A stretch of DNA of 64,000 nt from Prorocentrum cordatum (taxonomy: Eukaryota > Sar > Dinophyceae > Prorocentrales > Prorocentraceae). Positions within the stretch are counted from its first letter, which is position 1, and every line of letters starts with the position of its first letter. Shown here piece by piece: positions 1 to 9,204 of the stretch. Position numbers and translations under genes: made by a program. The stretch spans positions 685,693-749,692 of the forward strand of contig CAUYUJ010019093.1 in the NCBI GenBank assembly GCA_963575745.1, written 5' to 3'. Below the pieces are notes generated by a model. It saw only the letters and a program-made list of their open reading frames with translations, was not told where the DNA came from and made no database searches.

Positions 1-899
1 GGCCAGAATTTCGACGCGAATCCAGCCGTGGCGACGAAGGCTCTCCGGCAGAACGAGCAGCGGTATCGATCGTTACAGGGGCCACTGGGAGTCCCATCGG
101 CAGGGCGCGAGGACCTCAGGGCCTCGGGCGGCGCCGCCCGAGGCCCGGGGGTCCTCGCCGCCGCCGCCGCCGTCGCCGCCGCCGTCGTCGCGGTCGTCAT
201 CGTCACGAGTCGTCGCCGTCGCCACCGTCGTCGTCATCGTCGTCGTGCGCGTGCGTCGTCGCCGCCCATCTCCTCCTCACCCTCCTTCACCCTCGCCATC
301 CCCCCCCTCGCCCTCCCCCCCGGCGGGCGCGCGGCGCGCGCGAGGCGCCTCGCCGAAGCTCTCGGCGCGCCTCCTGGCAGGCGGGCCGGAGGGGAGGGGG
401 CGGCGACGACGACGACGAAGACCGCGGGAGGGGCGGGAGGGGAGGGGAGCGGACGACCAGGCAGCACGAGCGACTGCAAGGAGGGAGATGACGATGAGGA
501 CGACGACGACGAGGATGAGCAGGAGGACGAGGAGGATGAGGAGGGTAGTGACGTCACCCAAGCGGCACGTCATTGCTGCGAAACGTCACAGCCAGCGGCA
601 CGCAACTCGCCCTGGCCCCCGAAGCGGCGCGGGCTGCCAGCAGGCACGGTCGCACTCCAAGACCCTGCAGTGTGCCATTGTGCTGCTGGCAGCGGCGCCA
701 TTATCAATTGGAAGCGCCCGCGGCCTCGCTGATCGGCCACGGGGCGCCTCGGACTGCAGACGAGCGTCGTTTCCTCCTCCTCCTCCTCCTTCTCCTCCTC
801 CTCCTCCTCCTCCTCCCGGCGGCGCGCGCTCGGCCAGGCCCTCAGCGAGAACGCTCACTACCGCCGCTAGCCAGACTCGTCCACCACCGCTCAACACCA
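1..899. other. GC-rich low-complexity DNA, no gene recognised
   Basis: This stretch consists of cytosine/guanine-rich trinucleotide runs: GTC/CGC-type around 150-260, GAC/GAG-type around 400-550 and CCT-type around 773-815. Several long frames cross it on both strands, but they encode arginine, serine, proline, aspartate or glutamate runs that depend on the repeat, with no domain. Positions 6-42 carry a dispersed motif (core GGCGACGA) that recurs near 7283, 8714, 28438 and 39982. It lies downstream of the 3' end of the minus-strand gene that stops at 900. Confidence 0.6.
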
Positions 900-1940
900 T
901 CACACCTCCTCTTCGACGTCGGAGACGGAGTCCGCACCATCGTCACCCTCAGCGGCGTCATCCTCAGCCTTCTCCTTCTTGCGCCTTTTGGCAGCGGGGC
1001 CGCCAGCCAGCGCGCGGATGCGATCCACCAGTGCCGAGCGGTCCATGGGGTCCTTGCTGCCACCGCCGCTGGCGCCGCTGCCACCGCCGTCCTTGCTACC
1101 GCCGCTGCTGCCGGTCTTGTTCTTCGCGCCCTTCTTCTTGTCGGCCGTGTCCGTGCCGCTCTCCTCGGTCTTAGCCTTCTGGCTGTCGACGACGACGGCC
1201 GCCAGCTCCGAGGAGTAGAGCTGCTTGCAGCCCTCGTTCAACGATTCCTTCATGGTCTCCTTGAAGACATGGTCGTACAAGGCTTCGACGTTCTCCTGGT
1301 TGAAGCAGATGGCCACGTATGGGATCTTATTTTTTATGCAGCACATCGCCCTGGCGCCATCCCCGGGAGTGAGGTCGACCACCGCGCGAAGGTTGAAGTT
1401 GTGGATCCATTCATCCTGCAGGGTGGGCGGCGGTGCCCACCAGAACACCTGCTCTTCGCTCTCCGGCGTGATGGCCTTGGCCTCTTCCTTCTCCGCCTTG
1501 CGCTCCTCCTCCTCGTCGTGACCGGGTCCGCGGCCACCGTTCGCAATGGTGTCCTTCTTCGTGATGATGGTCGCCTTGTGCTTGCGCTTCATCGTCCAAT
1601 GGCTCGGGTCGCTCCAGGACCTCCAGGCGCAACTGATGTGCTCCCCGACAGTGGTGCCGCTCAACGCGAGCCTGGCCCTGTCCTCGATCTCGATCGCCTT
1701 GCCGGTGACGATGTACATCTTCTCGACCTGGAGCGCGCCAGCCGTGGTTCTGCGCTTGATCTTGAGGCGGTTCACCACGCTTTCCTCCGAGTAGATGACC
1801 GTCACTGCGTGCTTGGACTTGAGGTAGGGCTTGTTGCTCTCGTCGACGAACTTGTTCATGAGCGTCGTCTCCTGCCCAGTCTTCCCCCCGTCGCACACGA
1901 AGAACGCGAGCTCCGCGGGCAAGTGCTTCGGAGCATTATC
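900..1940 (-). CDS. Terminal exon 5 of a multi-exon hypothetical gene; methyltransferase-like motif and basic/acidic tail
   Basis: This is the last coding exon, ending at a stop at 900-902. The acceptor reads CACCAG|G, so the exon starts near 1940 (DNAPKHLPAELAFFVCDGGK...). About 345 residues are non-repetitive and strongly coding-like up to roughly residue 250. They include AVVDLTPGDGARAMC followed by IPYVAICF, which resembles the D-x-x-x-G-x-G loop and following strand of S-adenosylmethionine-dependent DNA methylases. The rest of a methylase catalytic motif is not evident, so function is not assigned. The C-terminus is low-complexity: a Gly/Ser linker, a basic patch (AAKRRKKEK) that could be a nuclear localisation signal, then acidic residues. 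The similarity is my reading of a motif, not a search. Confidence 0.72.
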   Translation of the reverse strand, partial: DNAPKHLPAELAFFVCDGGKTGQETTLMNKFVDESNKPYLKSKHAVTVIYSEESVVNRLKIKRRTTAGALQVEKMYIVTGKAIEIEDRARLALSGTTVGEHISCAWRSWSDPSHWTMKRKHKATIITKKDTIANGGRGPGHDEEEERKAEKEEAKAITPESEEQVFWWAPPPTLQDEWIHNFNLRAVVDLTPGDGARAMCCIKNKIPYVAICFNQENVEALYDHVFKETMKESLNEGCKQLYSSELAAVVVDSQKAKTEESGTDTADKKKGAKNKTGSSGGSKDGGGSGASGGGSKDPMDRSALVDRIRALAGGPAAKRRKKEKAEDDAAEGDDGADSVSDVEEEV

Positions 1941-2045
1941 CTGGTGCGGCTATCCCCCCGCACCTGCCCTTGGCCCCCCCAGGCGAACGCCTTGCCCCAA
2001 GGCGGGCAGGGCGAGCGCCCGGCCAGGGCCCAGGGCAACGCGCTG

Positions 2046-2307
2046 ACGATAGCACTCCTGCTCCTCAGGATCCGCAGCAACCGGGGCCGCCTTGATGGCC
2101 GCGCAGATGTGCTTCTCCATGTGCGCGTTCCTCAAGTAGGGCGGCCTCACGTTCGGCCGCGCGTCGCCGTGGCCGGCGACCTTCTGGTCGTAGAACACAC
2201 CGATGTACTTCTTCGTCTTCGACACCTGCGGTTTAAAGCCCTCGTGATAGGCGCTGCTCTCCCTGATGAGCGTCGCCAGCTCGGTCTCGGAGGCAGGCTC
2301 GGGAAAC
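2046..2307 (-). CDS. Exon 4 of the multi-exon hypothetical gene
   Basis: The acceptor CTCAG|G places the exon start at about 2307. The frame reads EPASETELATLIRESSAYHE and continues through KYIGVFYDQKVAGHGDARPN to DPEEQECYRQR near 2046. The 3' boundary is not certain because no canonical GT is unambiguous; dinoflagellate introns also use GC and GA donors. The exon is about 85 residues, has no low complexity and joins naturally to the terminal exon. No domain is recognised. Confidence 0.62.
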
Positions 2308-2814
2308 CTGAGTCTCCGCCGCCAAACCCACCAGCCCTCTGGGCTTCCACAGCCCCTCCTTCCCTTCTGCCAAGATCGCCCAAGATGGCTCCAAACGGGT
2401 CTCTGAGACCCCAAAGGGCCCCGAGATGGCCCCAAAAGAGCCCGAAGCGGCCCCCAAGAGGGCCCCAAGAGGACCCCAAGATAGCTCCAAGATGGCTCCA
2501 AGAGACTTCCGACAACTTCTCACAACAACACCTCAACTCGCCTGGGCATCGTTGTTGGATGGGCTGTCGGGCTTGGGGATGCGCGAAGCGTCCAGAGAAG
2601 AAAAAAAAAAGCGAGGAAGAGGGGGCGGGGGGAGAGGGGCATCGCTGGAGGGAAAGGGGAGGCGAGTAGGAGGGATGAGGCGGAGGATTAGACATCGGCC
2701 GATCGCCTCGCACCCCGATCGCGGCGGGCAAACCGCGTCGAGCTGCAACCGCCGATCTCAAGGTAAACCTGGCGCCCCCTCGCCCGGCGGCGACTGAGGC
2801 GCGCGCAACTGCAC
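2308..2814 (-). other. Intron 3 of the hypothetical gene, carrying a dispersed repeat element
   Basis: The donor candidate is CCCAG|GT at 2814 and the acceptor is CTCAG|G at 2308. Positions 2375-2515 are a degenerate tandem of CCAAGATGGC-like decamers, and 2523-2580 contain a conserved tail (TCAACTCGCCTGG, then GGATGGGCTG) that recurs at 47075-47125. The intron therefore holds a copy of a dispersed element found at least six more times in the window. Long frames crossing it are artefacts of the repeat. Confidence 0.6.
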
Positions 2815-3146
2815 CTGGGTGCGGACCCGCTGGAACACGTCTTTCTTCAGGCGCTTGAGTTTCGAGATGGTGGCCTCGTCGACAGTCGCGATGTGGATCT
2901 CCTCGTTGGTGCTGCTCACGAGCGGGATGTGCTCCGCTTCCACGCAGTGGACGATGGGCTCGTCCTCGACCACGACCGTCGTCACTTCTGCGGCCTCGGG
3001 AACCGCCCCGATCTCGTTCCGGTAGCTCTCGTCCGCCGAAGCCAAGATGTCGCTGAACGGGGGGTGCGCGAGCATCTCTTGGGGGCTCCTCCTGAAGACA
3101 AGGTTCTTCTTGAGGTAGCCATCGTACTCCGAGGCGACACGATGTC
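2815..3146 (-). CDS. Exon 3 of the multi-exon hypothetical gene
   Basis: The acceptor CTCAG|G gives a start near 3146 (HRVASEYDGYLKKNLVFRRS...), and the donor CCCAG|GT ends it at 2815 (KKDVFQRVRTQ). It encodes about 110 residues with normal amino-acid composition, including a hydrophobic strand-like TTVVVEDEPIVHCVE. No conserved domain is recognised. Phase and boundaries agree with the neighbouring exons. Confidence 0.65.
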
Positions 3147-3439
3147 CTGAGCGATGGAACCCCGAACCCCGACGCCGCCCAAGGCTCCTGGACATCACCT
3201 CCCCTCCCCTCCCTGGCCGCCCGAGGGGCCCGCCCGACCCGACCGCCCGAGTCGTCGTCGGGTTCCGCCCGGCCGATGCCCTCGGACCTTGATGCCGCCC
3301 CTAAGTCCTCCAGCAGCCTGAAGACCTTCTCCGCGGACTCCTGACTGCAGGATGAGGATGAGGGAGACGAGGGGGATGAGGAGGATGAGAGTGAAAAGGA
3401 TAAGGAGGAGGGGAGGTCCTTCCACCCGGCGCGACAGGT

Positions 3440-4121
3440 AAGGTCCGTGGGGGCAATCTTGCCAGGCATGCCGAACGTCCTACGGTAGCTTGCGATGTCG
3501 ACGGTCAGGCTTTGCATCTGGCTGAGCACCTCAGGCGCGTAGCCCTTTGCGTTGACGAAGTCGTTCAGCAGGACGTCGCGCAAGGACCGCTTCAGCATGG
3601 CCAATTCCACCCAGCCTTTACCCTGCATGCCTGGCGCCTGCCCCTTCAGCTGGCGCTCCCCAATGGTCTCGCCGACCGACCCCATCTGCCACATGTCGTA
3701 CAAGCAAGTGATCGCCCATTTCAGGTCGGCACTGTCCTTCAACCTCATGCCGATGACGTCGAGCTTCTGAATGCTGTCGAACGGGTTCCTCACGCCGTGC
3801 TTGTCCTCGCAAGTCATGAGGAAACTGCGAATGAAGGGGACGGAGAACAACACCTTGTGCACCCGAATGGCCGACAGCACGAAATTCCTGCTAACCGGCT
3901 CGGACACGTTGGACATCCTCATCTTCTGCGAGTGCAGCTCCGCCACCTGATCGACGGTGAGCGCTTGGCCGCTGGCCTTGTCCCTCGATTGCTTGAACAA
4001 CACCACTTCGTACATCCTCTGGAGGCTCGAGCGCCGCATGGCTTCGAAATCGTGCGATATCTGCTCGCGCTCGTTGACGGCCAGCCAGTGCATGTCCTCC
4101 GCCGTCGCCGCTGGTATGAAC
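3440..4121 (-). CDS. Exon 2 of the multi-exon hypothetical gene
   Basis: The exon starts after the acceptor CTTAG|G at 4121 (FIPAATAEDMHWLAVNEREQ...) and runs about 227 residues to TDLTCRAGWKD near 3440; the donor base is unresolved. Composition is that of a globular helical protein: KWAITCLYDMWQMGSVGETI, then AMLKRSLRDVLLNDFVNAKG. No catalytic motif is recognised. The upstream intron (4122 to about 4325) is a GAG-rich purine tract in the sense direction, which creates long glutamate-rich frames that are not real. Confidence 0.7.
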
Positions 4122-4325
4122 CTAAGTCCTCCTCTTCCTTCTCGTCCTCCTTCTCCTCCTCGTCCTCCTCCTCCTCCTCCTCCTCGCGGCCCCCCCAGCC
4201 CCCTCCTCCTCCTTCTTGTGCTGCCTCCCCCCCTCCTCCTCCTCCTCCTCCTCCTCCTTCTCCTCCTCCTCTTCCTCCTCCTCCTCCTCATCCTCATCCT
4301 CATCTTCCCCCCCCGCTCGTTCCCT

Positions 4326-5054
4326 CCACTGAGCGGTGAACTGCACCGTCGTGGAACGAATCACGCGAGCCCATTCCAACAGGACTGTATTTTCGACGGA
4401 GGCCGCGATGTCCCTGGCGACTGCCAAGATGAGGGCCATGCGAATCTCTTCCGGGGTGTTGCACTTGAGCTGGCCGCTGCGGCCGAGCTCCAAGACCTTT
4501 TCGTTTTTGCCGCTCACGACAACCTTCAGGATGCGGGGCATGAACCTAGGCGCGTCGAAGTACGTATTCATCAAGTGATCGATGCGGTTCTTCATGAGGG
4601 GGATGCCCGGCGTCGCGCTGTAATGCAAATCGAGGTGGAGGAAGTTCATGCCCGCTGCGTAGCTGCCTGCGTTCTCCATCGCCGCCTTGAACCCGCCATC
4701 GGAGAAGGGGGCGATCTGGCCGACCGTGTGCGCACTGTCGCCCTCGCCGTCGTGAATCGCCATGGCCGTCATCTCCATGATCCCCTGGAAGACCTCGTGT
4801 CCCAGCACCGCCTGCTTGGCCTTCATCGCGGCCTCGTGGATTGTCGCGTTGCACGCGGACTCCTCCGGCGACAGCTGGAGCGTGCCACCTTCGGAGGCGA
4901 CGAGCTGCGCTTGGTTGGCCTCCACGGCGGCGCGGCGGCCGCGGCCGCGGCCGCGGCCGCCGCCGCGGCCCTCGCTCCCCTCCTGGCCGCCGCGGCCGCG
5001 GCCACTCGCCGCGGCAGCGGCCTTCCGCCCGCACTTCCCAGCGGCGATCGCCAT
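4326..5054 (-). CDS. First coding exon of the multi-exon hypothetical gene
   Basis: The ATG at 5052-5054 is preceded in frame by a TAG five codons upstream, so the start is well supported. The N-terminus is low complexity: Ala/Gly/Arg repeats (RGGGRGRGRGRR) resembling RGG boxes, possibly nucleic-acid binding. From about residue 45 the protein becomes globular (NATIHEAAMKAKQAVLGHEV, then MNTYFDAPRFMPRILKVVVS) and ends near FTAQWRER before a purine-rich intron. With exons 2-5 the product would be about 1000 residues. No known family is assigned. A trans-splicing acceptor AG exists just upstream (GCGTAG), but no spliced leader is seen, as expected for an unretroposed gene. Confidence 0.68.
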
Positions 5055-5399
5055 CAGCCGGAACAGCCGCTACGCCCTCGCCACTCCTCGCCCCCTGAAA
5101 GCCGAAACAGCTACAGGAGGAAAACAAATGGGGGGCGAGTGGAGGACGAGGGGGAGGACGAGGGGAAGGAGGAGGAGAGGGCGGATCGAGGGGGAGGAGG
5201 AGGAGGAGGGGGAGGAGGATAAGGATGATGAGGAGGGAGGGGAAGGAGGAGCAGCGCACGGGGCAAGGGTGAAAGGATTGGGATGACGAGTGTTGGACGA
5301 GGAAGGATCGGGGATGAGGAGGCCTCCCGCCGCCGACGCCGCCGCAGGCGGTCGACGTGGCGGTCATGGTCGTCGCGGCCGTGGCAGGAGGAAGGGGGT
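5055..5399. repeat. GGA-rich low-complexity DNA upstream of the hypothetical gene
   Basis: Purine-rich GGA/GAG runs occupy 5130-5260, followed by a GCCGC-type run at 5325-5350. No gene is supported. It lies 5' of the minus-strand gene starting at 5054 and could include its promoter, but no promoter motif can be defended. Confidence 0.5.
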
Positions 5400-5448
5400 G
5401 GGGGGGCAGGAGGAAGAAAGAGGCCTTCTTTCTTCCTCCTGCCCCCCC
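5400..5448. repeat. Perfect 22-bp hairpin (GGGCAGGAGGAAGAAAGA stem)
   Basis: Arms 5400-5421 and 5427-5448 are perfect reverse complements with a 5-base loop (GGCCT). One arm is all purine apart from a single C, so the structure could also form as a polypurine/polypyrimidine mirror. It lies 12 bases before the start of modular element copy 1. Confidence 0.85.
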
Positions 5449-5549
5449 CCCCCCCTAAAAACATGATCGACCCACGAACCCGGAAAGGAATGTAGAACTG
5501 TAACACATGGCAGCGTTTTCAAAGACACCTGATTGGGTGGCGGGCAAAT

Positions 5550-6300
5550 GCAATACTGAAGGTATCGATCTTGATGTACCCTGCCGAGGGCTGTGCTGTG
5601 CTGCGCCGCGCTGAATTGCGATGTGCCATGGCGCGACTGTGCTCTATAGCCTCGTGGATCGAGTCCTCCTTTGCATCCGAGTCCTGACCGAACTGATCTG
5701 GATCTTAAGCTCGAGCTGCCTGAACACATAGTAGCTGCCCCATGGACAGGGGAACATGCCAGGAGGACGCGCCGCGAAACGTCCCAAGGGATGCGCCAGG
5801 CGACGTGCCAGGGGACGTGCCATGGGGTCGCACCGCGGGACGTGCCAAGGGGACGCGCTACGGAACGTGCCAATGGATGCGCCACAGTTTGTGCCAGGGG
5901 ACGCGCGACGCGACGTGCCAGGGGGACTCGCCAAAGGACGCCCCACGGAACGTGCCAAGGAACGTGCCAAATTGCAATGCTGAGTGCATCGACCTTGATG
6001 TACCGTGCCGAAATCAGTGCTGTGCTGGGCCGTGCTGAATTCCGATGTGCCATGGCGCGATTGTGCTCTATAGCCTCGTGGATCGAGTCCTCCTTTGCAT
6101 CCGAGTCCTGACCGAACTGATCTGGATCTTAAGCTCGAGCTGCCTGAACACATAGTAGCTGCCCCAGAGCTAATGGACAGGGGAACATGCCAGGAGGACG
6201 CGACGCAGAACGTCTCAAGGGACGCGCCAAGCGACGTGCCAAGGGACGTGCCATGGGGACGCATCGCGGGACCTGCCAAGGGGACGCGCTACGGAACGTG
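5550..6300. repeat. Tandem duplication of ~425 bp inside modular element copy 1
   Basis: Positions 5550-5870 and 5975-6300 are near-identical and in the same order: a segment with GCTCTATAGCCTCGTGGATC, then CTTAAGCTCGAGCTGCC, then ACACATAGTAGCTGCCCC, then an array of GGGACGTGCCA-like units of about 10-20 bp. Differences are scattered substitutions and a short insertion (AGAGCTAA near 6166), so the duplication is not recent. Confidence 0.85.
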
Positions 6301-6307
6301 CTGGGGA

Positions 6308-6815
6308 CAAGCGTTTCGCTCGAGACATCCTGTCAAAATCATCTGAATTCCTACGCGCGGGACGCTGCACGCGCGAGACATCCTCGGAATTCCTGCGAGC
6401 GGGACGTGAAAACAAGCATTTCGCCTGAGACATCCTTTGAATTCTGGCCCCCCACGAGGCCACCGCTCGAGACATCCTCCAATTTTGCAAAACCAGCGTT
6501 TCGCTCGAGACATCCTCAACAAATTATGAAAAACAAGCGTTTCGCTCGAGACATCCTGTCAAAATCCCAAGAAATCCAAATACCCGCGCGCGGGACGCGG
6601 CACGCGCGAGACATCCTTGGAATTCCTGCGCGAGGGGCGCTTTGCCGTGTCGCGGTCGGCTCTGCAAAACCAGCGTCGTGTCGCTCGAGACATCCTCAAC
6701 AAATTCTGAAACCAAGCGTTTCGCTCGATCGAGACATCCCCAACTCTGCGAAACCAGCGTCTCGCTCGAGACATCCTCAACAAATTCTGAAAAACAAGCG
6801 TTTCGCTCGAGACAT
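6308..6815. repeat. Interspersed AAGCGTTTCGCTCGAGACAT repeats
   Basis: A unit of about 24 bp (AAACAAGCGTTTCGCTCGAG, then ACATCCTC) occurs about nine times with 20-70 bp of partly repeated spacer (for example AACAAATTCTGAA, CAAAACC). The same units occupy 8019-8285 and 11759-12027 in the other element copies. Irregular spacing and repeated spacers argue against CRISPR. Confidence 0.85.
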
Positions 6816-6954
6816 CCTCAAATTTTAATTCGCCGGCCCTCTTCCCACTTGTTATTTATCGCAAAATAAATTCGCCGGCCCTCTTCCCGTCGAACCCGGG
6901 GGGGAAACCATCTAAAAGAGAACCCTGGGCTCAAGCCCTTTTCCGGGAAAAAAA

Positions 6955-7282
6955 CACCCTCGCTGCTGCTTCTGCTGCCCTTCTAGCTGTTATCTACATG
7001 CCTCCCGGCATATCCCGCCGCCGCGCCTGGGTAGTGGGTGCGCGGGTTATTGGATGCGGCCGTTTCGTTTTGGGACTTTGGGGAGCCTCGTTTGGGTCCT
7101 CGTTTTGAAGAGACAGCGCCAGTCGGGCTGGCTGGTTCGGCCTCGTTTAACGTTTGGCTGGTTCGGCCACAGGGTTCGCATGCCTCCCCGACCCCCATTT
7201 CGGTAACCAGCAGGAGAGGGGGGTCAGCCGAAGCAGCTGAGGGTGGATGGGTCAGCCGAAGCAGGTAACAGACGAAGGGGGA
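6955..7282. other. Unique spacer, no gene recognised
   Basis: No convincing coding signal. The strand complementary to 7086-7115 carries CTCTTCAAAACGAGGACCC, a motif that recurs near 14190 and 50308 beside satellite arrays. The stretch ends at the repeat that flanks modular element copy 2. Confidence 0.5.
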
Positions 7283-7343
7283 GCAGATCCAGCCGCGGCG
7301 ACGAGGGCGTCAGGAAAGGCCGAACCAGCCGAAGAGGACCAGG
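7283..7343. repeat. Left flank of modular element copy 2, duplicated at 8714-8774
   Basis: These 61 bases (beginning GCAGATCCAGCCGCGGCGAC, ending AAGAGGACCAGG) are identical to 8714-8774. At 7343 they are interrupted by the modular element; at 8774 they run directly into the sequence that follows the element here. They are one half of the occupied/empty site pair. Confidence 0.92.
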
Positions 7344-8430
7344 ACATGATGGACCCACGAACCCGGAAAGGGATAAAGACATGTGCAGCATGGTCACGTT
7401 TTCACGATACCCAACCGGGCGACATCCCACGAAACATCCCACGAGACACCCCGCGAAACATCCCACGAGACACCTCGCGAAACATTCCACGAGACACCTC
7501 ACGAAACATTCCACGCGACACCCCGTGAAACAGTCCACGAGACACCCCACGAACAGGCAACCACTCAACCAGACACGCCACGAAACATTCCACGGGGGTG
7601 CGACTGGGTGTGGTCGTGCTGGGGTGTGGTCGTGCTGGGTGTGGTCGTGCTGGGGAGTGGTCGTGCTGGGGTGTGGTCGTGCTGGGGGTGGTCGTGCTGG
7701 GGGGTGGTCGTGCTGGGGGTGGTCGTGCTGGGGGGTGGTCGTGCTGGGGCGTGGTCGTGCTGGGGCGTGGTCGTGCTGGGGCGTGGTCGTGCTGGGGCGT
7801 GGTCGTGCTGTGGTGAGGTCGTGCTGGGGTGTGGTCGTGCTGGGGTGTGGTCTTGCTGGGGTAGGGTCGTGCTGGGGTCGGGTCGTGCTGGGGTGTGGTC
7901 GTGCTGGGGTATGGTCGTGCTGGGGTGGGGTCGTGCTGGGGTGTGGTCGTGCTGGGGTCTGGTCGTGCTGGGGTGTGTTCGTGCTGGGGTATGGTCGTGC
8001 TAGGGTGGGGTCGTGCATTTCGCTCGAGACATCCTGCCAAAATTCCAGGAAATCGTACAAAAACAAACGAATTAGTCGAGACATCATCGAAATTCCTTCG
8101 CGCGGGGCGCTTTTCCGCGTCGCGGTCGGCTCTGCAAAACCAGCGTTTCGCTTGAGACATCCTCAGCAAATTCTGAAAACAAGCGTTTCGCTCGAGACAT
8201 CCTCAACTCTGCAAAACCAGCGTTTCGCTCGAGACATCCTCAAGAAATTCTGAAAAACAAGCGTTTCGCTCGAGACATCCTCAAATTTTAATTCGCCGGC
8301 CTCCTTCGACCTCGTTATTTATCAAGGAAAAAATTCGCCGGCCTCCCTCAAGTTGGCACCGGGGGACAGGTTTACCTACTAAAAGAGAACCCTGGGCCCA
8401 CGCCCTTTCCGGGAAAAAAACGAAAAGCGT
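7344..8430 (+). mobile_element. Modular A-tailed element, copy 2 (ends fixed by an empty site)
   Basis: Order: leader ACATGATGGACCCACGAACC, then TCACGATACCCAACC, then a GACACC/ACGAAACAT minisatellite (about 7424-7590), then a 16-bp GTGGTCGTGCTGGGGT array (about 7605-8012), then AAGCGTTTCGCTCGAGACAT units (8019-8285), then the 3' module with two AATTCGCCGGCC and a terminal CCGGG plus A7 (8424-8430). The flanks are contiguous in a second copy at 8714-8822 with six A's at the junction, so roughly 1.08 kb was inserted at an A-run. No protein, no terminal inverted repeats and no clear target duplication beyond A's, which favours retroposition of a non-coding transcript. Confidence 0.85.
7605..8012. 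repeat. 16-bp minisatellite GTGGTCGTGCTGGGGT, about 25 units
   Basis: Units vary at one or two positions (GGGGT, GGGGC, GGGAG). The period of 16 is not a multiple of three, so all frames stay open and give Gly/Val/Trp/Cys-rich pseudo-proteins on one strand and His/Thr/Pro-rich ones on the other. The same array, longer, is in copy 3 at 11055-11757. Confidence 0.95.
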
Positions 8431-8620
8431 CAGAACCCCCTCCCCCCTCCTCCTCCCCCCTCCCCCCTCCTCCTCCCTCCTCCTTCCTCTCCCCCTCCTC
8501 TTCCCTCCCCCTCCTCCCCCTCCTCTCCCTCATTCCTCCTCCTCTTCCTCCTCGCCGAGCTCCTCCTCATCCTCCTCCTCCTCCCCCCCCCCCGGGCGCG
8601 CGGGGCGGCGCCTCGGCGAG
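8431..8620. repeat. CCT/CCCTCC-rich polypyrimidine tract
   Basis: The tract starts with CGAAAAGCGTCAGAACCCCC, the right flank of element copy 2, and continues as a polypyrimidine run. No gene. The corresponding tract of the paralogous empty site is at 8781-8910. Confidence 0.8.
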
Positions 8621-8713
8621 GTGGTCGACGCGACGGTCTCGTCGTCGTCCCCGCCTGCCGGCCCAGGGCGTGCTCAGGGCGAAGAGGAGGGGGGGGAAGT
8701 CCTAGGAGGGGAG

Positions 8714-8822
8714 GCAGATCCAGCCGCGGCGACGAGGGCGTCAGGAAAGGCCGAACCAGCCGAAGAGGACCAGGAAAAAACGAAAAGCGTCAGAACCCCC
8801 TCCCCCCTCCTCCTCCCCCCTC
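8714..8822. repeat. Paralogous empty site of the modular element
   Basis: 8714-8774 equals the left flank of copy 2 (7283-7343), and 8775-8822 (A6, then CGAAAAGCGTCAGAACCCCC and a CT-rich run) equals its right flank (from 8424/8425). The join carries no element. This locates the insertion to within the A-run and shows a local segmental duplication. Confidence 0.9.
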
Positions 8823-8937
8823 CTCCCTCGTCCTCACTCCTCCTCCCTCCTCCTCCCTCCTCCCTCCTCCTCCTCTTCCCTCCCCCTCCTCCTCCTCCTC
8901 CCCTGCACTCCATGCAGCTCATCACAACTGCAGCCCC

Positions 8938-8980
8938 TGACGCCAACATGTTCTACTGCGTTAAGAACATGTTGGCGTCA
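8938..8980. repeat. Perfect 17-bp inverted repeat with 9-base loop
   Basis: Arms TGACGCCAACATGTTCT (8938-8954) and AGAACATGTTGGCGTCA (8964-8980) are perfectly complementary around ACTGCGTTA. The sequence is complex, unlike the adjoining CT-rich tracts, so the hairpin is not a low-complexity accident. After it come direct repeats CTTGGCTTG/CACTTGGCTTGCC. Function unknown. Confidence 0.9.
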
Positions 8981-9037
8981 CTTGGCTTGGCTTGCCACTT
9001 GGCTTGCCTTACGTAAAAAACATTGCTGGCGGCAACT

Positions 9038-9140
9038 TATCCTCCTCCTCCTCCTCATCCTACTCCTTCTCCTCCTTCTCCTCCTCATCCTCCTCCTTCT
9101 TCTTTCTCCCCCCTCCTCCTCCTTCTCCCCCTCCTCCTGG
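9038..9140. repeat. CCT-rich polypyrimidine tract
   Basis: Tandem TCC/TCT units only; no gene. Confidence 0.85.
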
Positions 9141-9204
9141 GCCACGACGTGCGAGCGGTGCCGAAGCGTCGTGCAGGCAGGCAAGACGATACCTTCGATA
9201 CCAC

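Larger units (their letters stand above)
5461..6954 (+). mobile_element. Modular A-tailed element, copy 1
   Basis: The copy starts with the leader ACATGATCGACCCACGAACC shared with copies 2 and 3 (one base differs). It continues with a duplicated block of about 425 bp (5550-5870 and 5975-6300) containing GGGACGTGCCA-like decamers, then repeated AAGCGTTTCGCTCGAGACAT units (6308-6815). The 3' module contains AATTCGCCGGCC twice and ends CCGGG plus seven A's (6948-6954). Copies 2 and 3 share leader, 3' repeats and 3' module but carry different central minisatellites. No protein is encoded; frames across it are repeat artefacts. Confidence 0.75.

Noticed and set aside
573-2669. 698-codon plus-strand frame
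   Set aside because: It is the antisense shadow of exons 4 and 5 of the minus-strand gene plus low-complexity DNA; its Leu/Arg/Val bias follows from the minus-strand codons.
6308-6815. Possible CRISPR array (24-bp repeat with spacers)
   Set aside because: Spacing is irregular, spacers themselves repeat, the same units lie in other copies of a mobile element, and no cas genes exist. The context is eukaryotic.
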